DNA of 64,000 nt from an uncultured Faecalibacterium sp. (GCA_900539945.1 UQDV01000004.1:67896-131895); one strand, 5' to 3'. Positions 8,106 to 16,885 are shown, counted from the first letter of the stretch. Translations and numbers: made by a program. Notes: generated by a model not told the origin, from the letters alone.

Positions 8106-9467
8106 ATGTCTGAAATTTCGATCAATACCCTCAAGACCATGCTGGCGAATCTGGATGACGCCAAAAAATACCAGAGCCTGCGGGATGTGATGGAGACCCT
8201 GCCGGCTCCCGACCTGGCCGCCGTGTTCGAGGACCTGCCGGCCGAAAAGCTCCCGGTGCTGTTCCGTCTGTGCCCCAAGGATCTGGCGGCGGATGTATTC
8301 ACCGAGCTGACCCCTGCCACCCAGCAGAAGCTGATCGACGGCCTGACCGATACCGAGCTGAAGGCCGTGGTGGACGAGCTGTGCGTGGACGATGCGACCG
8401 ACCTTGTGGAGGAGATGCCGGCCAATGTGGTCAAGCGCATTCTGAGCCAGGCCGACCCGGCCACCCGCCGCATGATCAACGAACTGCTCCAGTACCCGGA
8501 GGACTCTGCCGGCGGCGTGATGACCACCGAGCTGATGGAGCTGCGCCCGGACATGACGGTGTCGCAGGCCATGGAGGCCATCCGCCAGAACGGCTTTGAC
8601 AAGGAGACCATCAACAACTGCTATGTGACCGACGGCAGCCGCAAGCTGGTGGGTGTGGTGTCGCTGCGGGCGCTGGTGCTGGCCAAGGACACCGCAGAAC
8701 CCATCCGGGACCTGATGGACACCAATGTGGTCAGTGTGACCACCACCACCGACCAGGAGGATGTTTCCCACCTGTTTGAAAAATACGGCTTTCTGGCCAT
8801 TCCGGTGGTGGACGCCGAAAACCGGCTGGTGGGCATCGTGACCATTGACGATGCCATCAGCATCCTGCAGGACGAGGCCAGCGAGGATATCGCCAAGATG
8901 AACGCCATCGGCCCGTCCGACAAGCCCTACTTCAAGCAGAGCATGTGGGACCTGTACAAGAGCCGTGCGCCCTGGCTGCTGTTTTTGATGATCAGCGCCA
9001 CCTTCTCCAGTCTGGTCATCCGGGGGTATGAGGACGCACTGGCCGCCGTGACCGTGCTGACGGCGTACATCCCCATGCTGACCGATGCCGGCGGCAACGC
9101 GGGCAGTCAGAGCACCTCCACCATCATCCGCGGCATGGCGGTGGGCGAGATCCAGCCCCACGACCTGCCCCGCATCCTGTGGAGGGAGAGCCGGGTGGCC
9201 CTGCTGTGCGGCGCAACGCTGGCGGTGTGCAACTTTGCAAAACTGCTGCTGTTCGACAAGGTGACCGCTCCGGTGGCACTGGTGGTGTGCCTGACCCTGA
9301 TCTGCACCATCCTGCTGTCGCAGCTCATCGGCGGCATTCTGCCCGTGGCGGCAGAAAAACTGCATGTGGACCCGGCCGTGATGGCATCGCCGCTGATCAC
9401 CACCATCGTGGATGCCACCACACTGCTGATCTACTTCAATGTTGCAAAGATCGTGCTGCATCTGTAA
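8106..9467 (+). CDS. mgtE: Magnesium channel/transporter MgtE
   Basis: A 453-residue MgtE, the usual family length, which moves Mg2+ across the cytoplasmic membrane. The cytoplasmic N-domain (about 1-130) has the repeated helical superhelix pattern (LPAPDLAAVFEDLPAEKL). Two CBS domains follow (about 133-260), starting with the hallmark PEDSAGGVMT at 131-140. Five membrane segments fill the C-terminus from about 285, with the pore signature LTDAGGNAGSQ at 325-335. The N and CBS domains normally close the pore at high Mg2+. The start at 8106 is fixed by AAGGAGG 10 bases upstream. It stands alone, with its own leader and terminator. Confidence 0.96.
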   Translation: MSEISINTLKTMLANLDDAKKYQSLRDVMETLPAPDLAAVFEDLPAEKLPVLFRLCPKDLAADVFTELTPATQQKLIDGLTDTELKAVVDELCVDDATDLVEEMPANVVKRILSQADPATRRMINELLQYPEDSAGGVMTTELMELRPDMTVSQAMEAIRQNGFDKETINNCYVTDGSRKLVGVVSLRALVLAKDTAEPIRDLMDTNVVSVTTTTDQEDVSHLFEKYGFLAIPVVDAENRLVGIVTIDDAISILQDEASEDIAKMNAIGPSDKPYFKQSMWDLYKSRAPWLLFLMISATFSSLVIRGYEDALAAVTVLTAYIPMLTDAGGNAGSQSTSTIIRGMAVGEIQPHDLPRILWRESRVALLCGATLAVCNFAKLLLFDKVTAPVALVVCLTLICTILLSQLIGGILPVAAEKLHVDPAVMASPLITTIVDATTLLIYFNVAKIVLHL

Positions 9468-9483
9468 GCACGGACAGAACGTT

Positions 9484-9525
9484 ACGACCCCCGGAAGCTG
9501 TACGCTGCCGGGGGTCATGTTGTTT
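9484..9525 (+). terminator. Intrinsic terminator of mgtE
   Basis: GACCCCCGG pairs with CCGGGGGTC around a 13-base loop, followed by a T-rich ATGTTGTTTT. Confidence 0.75.
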
Positions 9526-9639
9526 TCAAAAACAGGAAAAACGTCCTCTTTGCATGGAGAATTGTTGCACAACACGACTTATAAAGTCGTACTCTTTCGA
9601 CAAAAACTTCCCAAAACGCATTATTTTGTTTCTGAACTG

Positions 9640-9669
9640 TGGACATTCTGTGACGATTCGTGCTAAAAT
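9640..9669 (+). promoter_or_regulatory. Promoter of the NCS2 purine permease
   Basis: TGGACA (9640-9645), 18-base spacer ending TGC (extended -10), TAAAAT (9664-9669). The rest of 9526-9731 is AT-rich. I looked for a purine riboswitch, which often precedes this gene family in Firmicutes, and found no matching core. Confidence 0.65.
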
Positions 9670-9731
9670 GAAACCTGTTCCTCTTCTGCCGCCGCAACCG
9701 GCAGAAGCAACCAAAGAACGGAGGTTTTTTC

Positions 9732-11102
9732 ATGTTAGAAAATGTCTTTCATCTGAGGGAAAACCACACCGATGCAAAGACCGAGATCATGGCAGGTATT
9801 ACTACTTTCATGACCATGGCCTACATCCTTGCGGTCAACCCCAACATCCTGTCGGCTTCCGGCATGGACTCGGAGGCTGTGCTGATCGCCACCGCACTGG
9901 CATCCTTTGTGGGCACGGCCCTGATGGCTCTGCTGGCCAACTACCCGTTTGCTCTGGCCCCCGGCATGGGCCTGAACGCCTATTTCTCCTACACGGTCGT
10001 GCTGACCATGGGCTACAGCTGGCAGCTGGCCCTGATGGCCGTGTTTGTGGAGGGTATCATCTTCATCGTGCTGTCCCTGACCAATGTGCGTGAGGGCATC
10101 TTCAACGCCATCCCCATGACCCTGAAGAGCGCGGTCAGCGTGGGCATCGGCCTGTTCGTGGCCTTTGTCGGCCTGCAGAACGCCAAGCTGATCGTGAACA
10201 GCGACTCTACGCTGGTCACCTACCAGCACTTCAAAGGCGAGACCTTCCACAGCGTGGGCGTGGGTGCCATCCTGGCCCTCATCGGCGTGGCCATCACCGG
10301 CATCCTGCTGGTCAAGAAGGTCAAGGGCGGCATCCTGTACGGCATCCTGATCACCTGGGTGCTGGGCATCCTCTGCGAGGTCACCGGCATCTATGTGCCC
10401 AATGCGGATGCGGGCATGTACAGCGTGATCCCCACCGCTTTTGTCAGCTTTGACTTCTCGGCCCTGGGCAAGACCTTTGGTCAGGTATTCAAGACGGATT
10501 TCTCCCACTTTGACTTCCTGAACTTCTTTGCCGTCATGTTCTCCTTCCTGTTCGTGGACCTGTTTGACACCCTGGGCACCCTGATCGGCGTGGCATCCAA
10601 GGCCGACATGCTGGACGAGGACGGCAAGCTGCCCCACATCAAGGGTGCTCTGATGGCAGACTCCATCGCCACCTGCGCCGGTGCTGTGCTGGGTACTTCC
10701 ACCACCACCACCTTTGTGGAGAGCGCTTCCGGCGTGACCGAGGGCGGCCGCACCGGCCTGACCAGCATGACCACCGGTGTGCTGTTCCTGCTGGCTACCA
10801 TCTTCAGCCCGCTGTTCCTGACCATCCCCAGCTTTGCAACGGCTCCGGCTCTGATCATCGTGGGCTTCTACATGATGGGCTCCGCAGTCAAGATCGACTT
10901 CAACGACCCCAGCGAGGGCATCCCCGCCTTCCTGACCGTCCTGGCCATGCCCACTGCATACAGCATCTCTGAGGGCATTGCCATTGGTGTGATCTCCTGG
11001 ACTATCATCAATGTGGTCACCGGCAAGGCCAAGGAAAAGAAGATCAGCCCGCTGATGTATGTGCTGACCGTGCTGTTCATCCTGAAGTACATCTGCCTGT
11101 AA
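9732..11102 (+). CDS. NCS2 family purine (adenine/guanine/hypoxanthine) permease
   Basis: A 456-residue polytopic membrane protein of the AzgA/PbuG branch of nucleobase-cation symporters, which import purine bases with protons. Family motifs are visible: the N-terminal TEIMAGITTFMTMAYILAVNP, the ALAPGMGLNAYFSY loop, and FVDLFDTLGTLIG followed by STTTTFVESASGVTEGGRTG in the substrate-binding half. About 12-14 hydrophobic segments are spread over the whole length. The start follows ACGGAGG. It is monocistronic, bounded by a promoter at 9640 and a bidirectional terminator at 11126. Exact base preference (adenine versus guanine/hypoxanthine) cannot be read. Confidence 0.92.
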   Translation: MLENVFHLRENHTDAKTEIMAGITTFMTMAYILAVNPNILSASGMDSEAVLIATALASFVGTALMALLANYPFALAPGMGLNAYFSYTVVLTMGYSWQLALMAVFVEGIIFIVLSLTNVREGIFNAIPMTLKSAVSVGIGLFVAFVGLQNAKLIVNSDSTLVTYQHFKGETFHSVGVGAILALIGVAITGILLVKKVKGGILYGILITWVLGILCEVTGIYVPNADAGMYSVIPTAFVSFDFSALGKTFGQVFKTDFSHFDFLNFFAVMFSFLFVDLFDTLGTLIGVASKADMLDEDGKLPHIKGALMADSIATCAGAVLGTSTTTTFVESASGVTEGGRTGLTSMTTGVLFLLATIFSPLFLTIPSFATAPALIIVGFYMMGSAVKIDFNDPSEGIPAFLTVLAMPTAYSISEGIAIGVISWTIINVVTGKAKEKKISPLMYVLTVLFILKYICL

Positions 11103-11125
11103 GGTTCCATACAAACACAAAGCAA

Positions 11126-11169
11126 AAAGCTGCTGCCTTCCCGCAAAGGGAGGGCAGCAGCTTTTTTGT
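11126..11169. terminator. Bidirectional terminator between the purine permease and the gltS operon
   Basis: AAAGCTGCTGCCTTCCC pairs with GGGAGGGCAGCAGCTTT, with T-runs on both sides (TTTTTTG on plus, TTTTTG on minus). It serves the converging genes at 9732 and 11182. Confidence 0.85.
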
Positions 11170-11181
11170 CTGTGGAGCTTA

Positions 11182-11415
11182 TTATTGGTGCCGACGGGGG
11201 TGGATGTGCACCTCGGGAATGGCCACGTTGTCGTAATGGATGGGGTCCTCGGCGTGAGGATGCTCCCCGGTGGCATGAGAGGTGTCTTCTGCGGGGTGGT
11301 GTACCTTGCCGGTATGGACCTCCGGCAGAGCCACTGTTTCCTCCGAATGAGACTTGTCCGGTTTACTCCAGATCTTTTGTTGGAACCACATCTTCAGGTG
11401 GTGTTTCAGCGACAT
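11182..11415 (-). CDS. Small histidine-rich protein, function unknown
   Basis: A 77-residue protein with 13 histidines. AAAGGAG lies 6 bases before the ATG at 11413-11415. It carries two related segments, ETVALPEVHTGKVHHP and DNVAIPEVHIHPRRH, suggesting an internal duplication. No signal peptide or membrane segment is seen; the N-terminus is amphipathic (MSLKHHLKMWFQQKIW). It follows the gltS stop by 52 bases on the same strand and ends at the shared terminator, so it is the last gene of the TAXI-gltS operon. Histidine clustering could bind metal such as Zn or Ni, but that is a guess. I recognise no family. Confidence 0.7.
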   Translation of the reverse strand: MSLKHHLKMWFQQKIWSKPDKSHSEETVALPEVHTGKVHHPAEDTSHATGEHPHAEDPIHYDNVAIPEVHIHPRRHQ

Positions 11416-11467
11416 GATGATGCTCCTTTCCCGGTGTGCAGGGGCACACCGAAAGTTCAAGACAGGA

Positions 11468-12655
11468 TCAGATAAAGTTGATGAATACCGTAATGACAAG
11501 GCTGTTGATGAAATCCGCGAACAGACTGCCCACCAGCGGGATGAGCAGATAGGCCTTGACGGAAGGGGAATACTTGTCGCACACGGCCTGCATGTTGGCC
11601 ATGGCGTTGGGGGTGGCACCCATGCCGAAGCCGCAGGTGCCGGAAACGATGACGGCCGCGTCGTAGTCGCGGCCCATGACGTTGTACACGATCGCAAAAG
11701 AATACAGGATCATGAACAGGGTCTGACCGGCCAGCAGCACCACCAGCGGCAGAGCCAGCTCGGCCAGCTGCCAGATCTTCAGGGTGATCATGGCCATGCC
11801 AAGGAAGAGCGACAGGCAGATGCCGCCGATGTCGTTGATCTCGCCCATATATACCGTGAACTTGCCGCCGTATTCGCCCAGATTGCGGATGCAGGCGGCG
11901 GCGATCATGGCACCGATGTAGATGGGGAAGGTCATGCCGGTCAGGCTGAGCAGCTTGCTCAGCACCGTGCCGATGCCCATGGCGATGATCAGCTGGAAGC
12001 TGGCGGCGGGGTACATGCTGCTGTGACGCTCGTGCTTGATCTCTTCTTCCACCAGCAGGCTGTCGTCCTCGGGCACGATGGTGTCCAGCAGGTGGTGGCG
12101 CTCAATGAGCATCTTGCCGAGCGGGCCGCCCATCATGCTGCCGGCGATCAGGCCGTAGGTGGCGGCGGCGGTGCACAGGGTGGTGGCACCCTTGATGCCA
12201 AAGTCCTCCAGCACCGGGCCAAAGGCACCGGCGGTGCCGTGGCCGCCCACCATGGGGATGGAGCCGGTGCAAAGGCCCACCAGCGGGTCCACATCCAGCA
12301 GGTTGGCCAGCCCAACGGCCAGGAAGTTCTGGCTGACGATCAGCACGATGACGACGCCCAGGAACACGATCATGGCCTTGCCGCCGCTTTTCAACACCTT
12401 GAGGTTGGCCTGAAAGCCCACCGAGGTGAAGAACATGACCATGCACACCTCTTTGAGGGTGTCGTCAAAGGCGAACTCTGCCACGCCGGTCACATAGCAG
12501 ATGCAGGTGAAAATGGCAAACAGCACGCCGCCGATGACCGGCGCGGGGATGCAGAATTTGTCCAGCAGGCGTACCCGTTCCCGCAGAAACTTGCCCAGCA
12601 TCAGCACCGGCACCGCAAGGGCCAGGGTCTGATACATATCCAATTCGATCTTCAT
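11468..12655 (-). CDS. gltS: Sodium/glutamate symporter GltS
   Basis: A 395-residue inner-membrane protein, the normal length for GltS, which imports glutamate with Na+. Recognisable segments are the N-terminal LDMYQTLALAVPVLMLGKFLRERV, the first pore-loop region VGLCTGSIPMVGGHGTAGAFGP, and the inverted-repeat partner VSGTCGFGMGATPNAMANMQAV. Two halves of about five segments each flank a charged cytoplasmic loop (EDDSLLVEEEIKHERHSS). The gene starts 26 bases after the stop of the TAXI binding protein and is followed by the His-rich gene. GltS normally works without a binding protein, so the upstream neighbour is notable. Confidence 0.93.
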   Translation of the reverse strand: MKIELDMYQTLALAVPVLMLGKFLRERVRLLDKFCIPAPVIGGVLFAIFTCICYVTGVAEFAFDDTLKEVCMVMFFTSVGFQANLKVLKSGGKAMIVFLGVVIVLIVSQNFLAVGLANLLDVDPLVGLCTGSIPMVGGHGTAGAFGPVLEDFGIKGATTLCTAAATYGLIAGSMMGGPLGKMLIERHHLLDTIVPEDDSLLVEEEIKHERHSSMYPAASFQLIIAMGIGTVLSKLLSLTGMTFPIYIGAMIAAACIRNLGEYGGKFTVYMGEINDIGGICLSLFLGMAMITLKIWQLAELALPLVVLLAGQTLFMILYSFAIVYNVMGRDYDAAVIVSGTCGFGMGATPNAMANMQAVCDKYSPSVKAYLLIPLVGSLFADFINSLVITVFINFI

Positions 12656-12681
12656 TGCTTTCCCTCGATTTCCCGGCAGAC

Positions 12682-13647
12682 TCAGTCCACCGTAATTCCG
12701 GCCTGCTTATACCAGGCCGCTGCGCCTGCGTGGAAGGGGATGCCAACGCCCTCTACTGCGTCGGTCTCCGGGTCCAGTGCAAGGCCAAGCTGCTCTTCCA
12801 GCGCTTCCCGGCTGGAGAACAGCAGTTCGGTGAGCTGCTGCACCTGCTTTGCGGGCAGAGAATCGCTGGCCAGCAGAACGGCTTTGACGCCCACGGTCTG
12901 CACGTCGGCGTCCTGGCCGGGATAAGTGCCGGCCGGGATGGTGACCTCACGGTAGGCGTTGTAGCTGCTCAGCAGGCGCTGCGCCGCGGTGCCGTCCACA
13001 TTCAGCAGGCGGATGCCGCATTCGCCTGCCAGCTCGGTGACCACCGGGCTGGGGGTGCCGACTGTGATGACGATGGCGTCGATCTTACCGGCCTTGAGCT
13101 GGTCGGCAGCGTCGGTATAGTTCAGGTTGATGGTGTCCACCAGGCGGTCGTTCAGGCCGTAGGCAGACAGGATCTGAAGGGCATTCTGCTCGGAGCCGGA
13201 TTCCTCCGCGCCGATGCTCACGGTTTTGCCCTGCAGGTCCTCGATGGACTGGATGTCCGAGTCGGCCCGCACGATGACCTGACAGGCCTCGGTGTACAGG
13301 GCTGCTACCGCGCCGAAGCCGCGGATGTCCTCCTCCTCTGCAAAAATGCCGGTCTGGTTGCAGGCGTCCTGTGCAAGGTCGGCCTGCGCAATGGCCAGCT
13401 GCAGGTATTCGCCGGTGAGCAGGCGCAGGTTGGCGGCCGAACCGGCGGTGGTCCGGAGCTCGATGGTGCCGTTGGAAGTCTCGTTTTCCAGCGCGGCAAA
13501 CTGCTCACCAAAATTGTGGTAGACACCACCCTCGCCGGCAACGCCAAAGCGCAGACGCTTGACCGTCTCGGCGGCAGAGCAGCCGGTGAGCAACAGCGCG
13601 GCCAACATACAACCGGCCAGCAGTGCCGCGATCCATTTGCGTTTCAT
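12682..13647 (-). CDS. TAXI-family solute-binding lipoprotein
   Basis: A 321-residue exported protein. The N-terminus is a lipoprotein signal, KRKWIAALLAGCMLAALLLTGC, with lipobox LTGC and C23 as the lipidated residue. The mature part is a TAXI (TRAP-associated) binding protein: RFGVAGEGGVYHNFGEQFA, then TTAGSAANLRLLTGEYLQLAIAQAD, and GKTVSIGAEESGSEQNALQIL. TAXI proteins normally feed TRAP permeases, and a Thermus member binds glutamate or glutamine. No TRAP membrane subunit is present; the next gene, 26 bases downstream, is gltS. I prefer the ATG at 13647, 11 bases after AAAAGGGG, over a GTG four codons upstream. Confidence 0.88.
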   Translation of the reverse strand: MKRKWIAALLAGCMLAALLLTGCSAAETVKRLRFGVAGEGGVYHNFGEQFAALENETSNGTIELRTTAGSAANLRLLTGEYLQLAIAQADLAQDACNQTGIFAEEEDIRGFGAVAALYTEACQVIVRADSDIQSIEDLQGKTVSIGAEESGSEQNALQILSAYGLNDRLVDTINLNYTDAADQLKAGKIDAIVITVGTPSPVVTELAGECGIRLLNVDGTAAQRLLSSYNAYREVTIPAGTYPGQDADVQTVGVKAVLLASDSLPAKQVQQLTELLFSSREALEEQLGLALDPETDAVEGVGIPFHAGAAAWYKQAGITVD

Positions 13648-13699
13648 ACTTTTATACACCCCTTTTTCCGCTGCCGCAAACCCGGCAGCTTCTTATAAA

Positions 13700-13728
13700 A
13701 TTATAAACATATTGCGAATGAAATGCAA
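13700..13728 (-). promoter_or_regulatory. Promoter of the TAXI-gltS-HisR operon
   Basis: On the minus strand, TTGCAT (13723-13728), 17-base spacer, TATAAT (13700-13705), about 55 bases upstream of the TAXI start codon. Confidence 0.75.
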
Positions 13729-13775
13729 TCACTTTTGTAAAAGGATACAGCGAAGAAGCGTTGGGCAGGGCATCA

Positions 13776-13808
13776 AAAAAGGCTCCTCCGTTTCCGGGGG
13801 AGCCGGAC
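13776..13808 (-). terminator. Intrinsic terminator of the small coiled-coil gene
   Basis: On the minus strand GGCTCCCCC pairs with GGAGGAGCC around a short loop, followed by TTTTTT, just after the stop codon at 13813. Confidence 0.8.
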
Positions 13809-13812
13809 AGAT

Positions 13813-14133
13813 TCAGCCGCCGAACAGGCCAAAGAAGCTGGTGTGGGTCACGCCCAGGATCAGAAACAGGGCGATGAGCGCAAACAGCACCCCGATGATG
13901 ATGTCCATCTGATGGACGGTGAGGGGAAAATGATCGTAGAGCTTTTCCTTGGGATTGACAAAGTTCTTGTCGCCGTTGTCAAGCAGGGACTTTTTGCCTT
14001 GTTCAAAGTCGGCCCGCTGACCGGCAAGCTCGGCCTGCTCTTGTGCCAGCTGTGCTTCGCGGGCAGCCAGAACGGCTTCGCGCCGGGCAAGCTCTGCCTC
14101 GCGCTCGGCAGGGGTGAGGTCTTTTTGTGCCAT
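13813..14133 (-). CDS. Small membrane-anchored coiled-coil protein, unknown function
   Basis: A 106-residue protein. Residues about 5-60 are a charged, Ala/Glu/Gln-rich helix with heptad-like repeats (AEREAELARREAVLAAREAQLAQEQAELAGQ), predicted as a coiled coil. A linker leads to one hydrophobic segment near the C-terminus (MDIIIGVLFALIALFLILGV) and a short GLFGG tail. This is a tail-anchored layout with the coiled coil in the cytoplasm. The start is set by AGGAGG 7 bases before the ATG at 14131-14133. It is a single gene between two operons, with its own terminator. I recognise no named family. Confidence 0.75.
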   Translation of the reverse strand: MAQKDLTPAEREAELARREAVLAAREAQLAQEQAELAGQRADFEQGKKSLLDNGDKNFVNPKEKLYDHFPLTVHQMDIIIGVLFALIALFLILGVTHTSFFGLFGG

Positions 14134-14183
14134 ACTGTACCTCCTGATGGTTGTTGCTTTTATGATAGCACACAAACATGAAC

Positions 14184-14221
14184 AAAAAAAGGGGCCGCCC
14201 GCCCAAAAGGCAGACGGCCCA
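14184..14221 (-). terminator. Terminator of the mgl-type operon
   Basis: On the minus strand a GC-rich stem (GGGCCGTCTGCC with GGGCGGGCGGCCC, imperfect) is followed by a run of seven T, 14 bases after the permease stop. Confidence 0.75.
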
Positions 14222-14234
14222 CAGAAGAGAGGGC

Positions 14235-15233
14235 TTACTTCTTTGCCAGGTACTTGCGGATATCAATGGCCACAGCCACGATGATGACAAGGCCCTGCAC
14301 GATGTAGGTGTAAGAGGAGTTGACGTTCATGAACTGCAGAGCGACCTTCATCAGCTCAAAGACCAGAACGCCGACCAGAACGCCGGGCACGGTGCCGACG
14401 CCGCCGGTGGTGGAAACACCGCCGATGGTGCAGGCTGCGATGGCGTCCAGCTCATAGCCCTGTGCGGTGTTGACGGATGCGCCGCCGGACTTTGCAGCCA
14501 GCAGGCAGCCTGCCAGACCGAACATGCAGGAAGCCAGGATGTAGATGCGGATCTTGGTAGCGTACACGTTGACACCGGCCACCTCAGCAGCAGCTTCGTT
14601 GCCGCCGATGGCGTACATGTACTTGCCGTGACGGGTCTTGTTGTACAGGAACCAGAAGCACCCGGCCACGACCAGAGCGATCCAGATCAGCACGGGGATG
14701 CCGATGATGGTGTTGGAGGCCAGGGAGGTGAAGTTCTTGTTCAGGGAGCCAATGGGGGTACCGCCGGTGTACACCAGGCAGATACCGTAGACCACCTGCT
14801 GCATGCCCAGGGTTGCGATGAAGGGCTGCACCTTCAGGTAGCTGACCACCAGACCGTTGCACAGGCCGACGATGGCGCAGATGGCGATGACCAGGATGAA
14901 CACCACCGGGGTGGGCAGGGTGTGCATGTTGGGGTAGAACTTACCGGATGCGCCCTCGGTCTGCGCAAAGATGCAGGCCAGGCAGGCGGCAAAACCAGCC
15001 AGACGACCGGCCGACAGGTCGTTGCCGGTGGTGATCAAGCAGCCGGAAATGCCCAGTGCGATGATGTAGCGGATGGACACGTTCTTGAACAGGTTGATCA
15101 TGTTCGTGCCCGAGAAGAAGTTGGGATGCATGATGCCGACGATCAGGGACACGGCCAGCATCATCACGATAATGGCGTTGTTGCTGAGCCATTTGGTCAC
15201 AGCCTTGCCATTCAATTTTTTGGTAGCTTCCAC
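14235..15233 (-). CDS. mglC: Sugar ABC transporter permease (MglC/RbsC family)
   Basis: A 332-residue membrane protein of the branched-chain/ribose-galactose permease family (BPD_transp_2). It has about ten hydrophobic segments and the signatures GISGCLITTGNDLSAGRLAG and GGNEAAAEVAGVNVYATKIRIYI, the latter being the loop that contacts the ATPase. It forms the transmembrane channel with the ATPase encoded 18 bases upstream. Overall pattern and gene order favour MglC (galactose/methyl-galactoside) over ribose permeases, but the substrate is inferred from family only. Confidence 0.9.
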   Translation of the reverse strand: MEATKKLNGKAVTKWLSNNAIIVMMLAVSLIVGIMHPNFFSGTNMINLFKNVSIRYIIALGISGCLITTGNDLSAGRLAGFAACLACIFAQTEGASGKFYPNMHTLPTPVVFILVIAICAIVGLCNGLVVSYLKVQPFIATLGMQQVVYGICLVYTGGTPIGSLNKNFTSLASNTIIGIPVLIWIALVVAGCFWFLYNKTRHGKYMYAIGGNEAAAEVAGVNVYATKIRIYILASCMFGLAGCLLAAKSGGASVNTAQGYELDAIAACTIGGVSTTGGVGTVPGVLVGVLVFELMKVALQFMNVNSSYTYIVQGLVIIVAVAIDIRKYLAKK

Positions 15234-15251
15234 GATAGACAGCCTCCTTAT

Positions 15252-16790
15252 TTACTGATTCGCCGCAGCGGTGGGTGCGGTCTCGAACTGGGTGGCCAGA
15301 GCCATGATGTTTTCCTGGGTGGCGTCCTTGCCGTCGATGAAGCCGGTGATGCGGCCATCGCACATGACCATGACACGGTTGGACATACCAATGATCTCGC
15401 TCATTTCGGAGGAGATCATGATGATGCTCTTGCCCTGCTTGGCCAGCTCGGCAATGATGCAGTAGATCTCGTACTTGGCACCGACGTCGATGCCGCGGGT
15501 GGGCTCGTCCAGGATCAGCACATCGGGGTTGTTGGCCAGCCAGCGGGCGATCAGCACCTTCTGCTGGTTGCCGCCGGACAGGCTCTTGATCTGGGTCTTG
15601 GGGCTGGGCACCTTGATGGCCATCTTCTCTTTGTTGGTGGCCACCAGATCCAGGATCTTCTTGTTGTCCAGCATGATGGGGCCCTTGCGCAGGGCGTCCA
15701 GCGAAGCGATGGAGATGTTGTCGGCTACGCTCAGCACACCCATGATGCCGGTGGCGCGGCGGTCCTCGGTCAGCAGAGCCACGCTCTTCCGGATGGCGTC
15801 GCGGGGCTGCTTGATGGTGACCTCTTCGCCCTTGATCCACACCTTGCCGGAGGTGTGGGCACGCAGGCCGAAGATGCCTTCCATCAGTTCGGTACGCTGG
15901 GCACCCACCAGACCGGCCACGCCCAGGATCTCGCCCTTTTTCAGCTCAAAGCTGCAGTGGCGGAAGGAGCGGGGATGGATGGAGGTGAAGTCCTCCACCT
16001 TCATCATCACTTCGTCGGAGGGATGATTCTCCAGCGGGGGGAACAGGTTGGACAGCTCACGGCCGACCATCTTGGCGATGATCTGCTCCTTGGTCATGTC
16101 CGCCACTTCCCACTTGCCGATGTACTGGCCATCGCGCATGATGGTGACTTCGTCGGCGATGACCTTGATCTCGTCCATCTTATGGCTGATGTAGACCAGT
16201 GCGACGCCCAGAGCCTTCAGCTCCCGCATGATGCGGAACAGGGATTCCACTTCGTTTGCGGTCAGGGAGGAAGTGGGCTCGTCCAGGATCAGCACCTTGC
16301 AGTTTGCGGAAACGGCCTTGGCGATTTCCACCATCTGCATCTGAGCGATGCTCAGGGAGCCGAGCTTTGCATGGGGGTTGATGTCCAGCTTCAGCTTCTT
16401 GAGCAGCTCCTCGGTGTCCTTGTACATTTTGGGATGATCCACCACGGTGATGGGGCCATAGCTCTTGGTGGGGTAGCGCCCCAGCCAGATGTTCTCGGCC
16501 ACGGTACGGGCCGGGATGGGCTGCAGCTCCTGATGCACCATGGCAATGCCGCGGTTCAGTGCATCCAACGGGGTGGGGATGGTGACTTTTTCGCCTTCGT
16601 ATTCGATCTCGCCCTCGTCCATCTTGTAAATGCCGAACATGCATTTCATCAATGTGGACTTACCGGCGCCGTTTTCACCCATCAGCGCCATGACCTTGCC
16701 CGGGCGAAGCTCCAGCTGTGCGTGATCCAGCGCTTTGACGCCGGGGAAGGTCTTGACCACGCCTTTCATTACCAGACGGTATTCTGACAT
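15252..16790 (-). CDS. mglA: Sugar ABC transporter ATP-binding protein (MglA type)
   Basis: A 512-residue tandem ATPase with two nucleotide-binding domains. Domain 1 has Walker A GENGAGKS near residue 37 and signature LSIAQMQMVEIAKA, with Walker B VLILDEPTSSL. Domain 2 carries the degenerate second P-loop (GLVGAQRTELMEGIFG) and signature LSGGNQQKVLIARWL with DVLILDEPTRGIDVGAKYEIY. One catalytic and one degenerate site is the usual state in RbsA/MglA proteins. It powers sugar uptake with mglB and mglC. Confidence 0.94.
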   Translation of the reverse strand: MSEYRLVMKGVVKTFPGVKALDHAQLELRPGKVMALMGENGAGKSTLMKCMFGIYKMDEGEIEYEGEKVTIPTPLDALNRGIAMVHQELQPIPARTVAENIWLGRYPTKSYGPITVVDHPKMYKDTEELLKKLKLDINPHAKLGSLSIAQMQMVEIAKAVSANCKVLILDEPTSSLTANEVESLFRIMRELKALGVALVYISHKMDEIKVIADEVTIMRDGQYIGKWEVADMTKEQIIAKMVGRELSNLFPPLENHPSDEVMMKVEDFTSIHPRSFRHCSFELKKGEILGVAGLVGAQRTELMEGIFGLRAHTSGKVWIKGEEVTIKQPRDAIRKSVALLTEDRRATGIMGVLSVADNISIASLDALRKGPIMLDNKKILDLVATNKEKMAIKVPSPKTQIKSLSGGNQQKVLIARWLANNPDVLILDEPTRGIDVGAKYEIYCIIAELAKQGKSIIMISSEMSEIIGMSNRVMVMCDGRITGFIDGKDATQENIMALATQFETAPTAAANQ

Positions 16791-16848
16791 TCCGCAGAAG
16801 CCTCCTTTTCTTTTTTCAGGCCGCAGAAAAACCTTTTTTCAAAACAAG

Positions 16849-16885
16849 GCGCGTGCGCGGAGAAGGATTTCTCGAACGCACGCGC
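16849..16885 (-). promoter_or_regulatory. Intercistronic hairpin between mglB and mglA
   Basis: GCGCGTGCG (16877-16885 on minus) pairs with CGCACGCGC (16849-16857), followed on the minus strand by CTTGTTTTG. It sits in the 163-base gap after the binding-protein gene. It probably stabilises the mglB message or partly terminates transcription, so that more binding protein than transporter is made. Confidence 0.6.

Noticed and set aside
9526..9731. Purine riboswitch upstream of the NCS2 permease
   Set aside because: No three-way-junction core or loop motifs; the region holds only a promoter.
14178..16787. Long plus-strand frame opposite mglA and mglC
   Set aside because: His/Asp/Gly-rich nonsense translation lying on well-defined ABC transporter genes of the minus strand.
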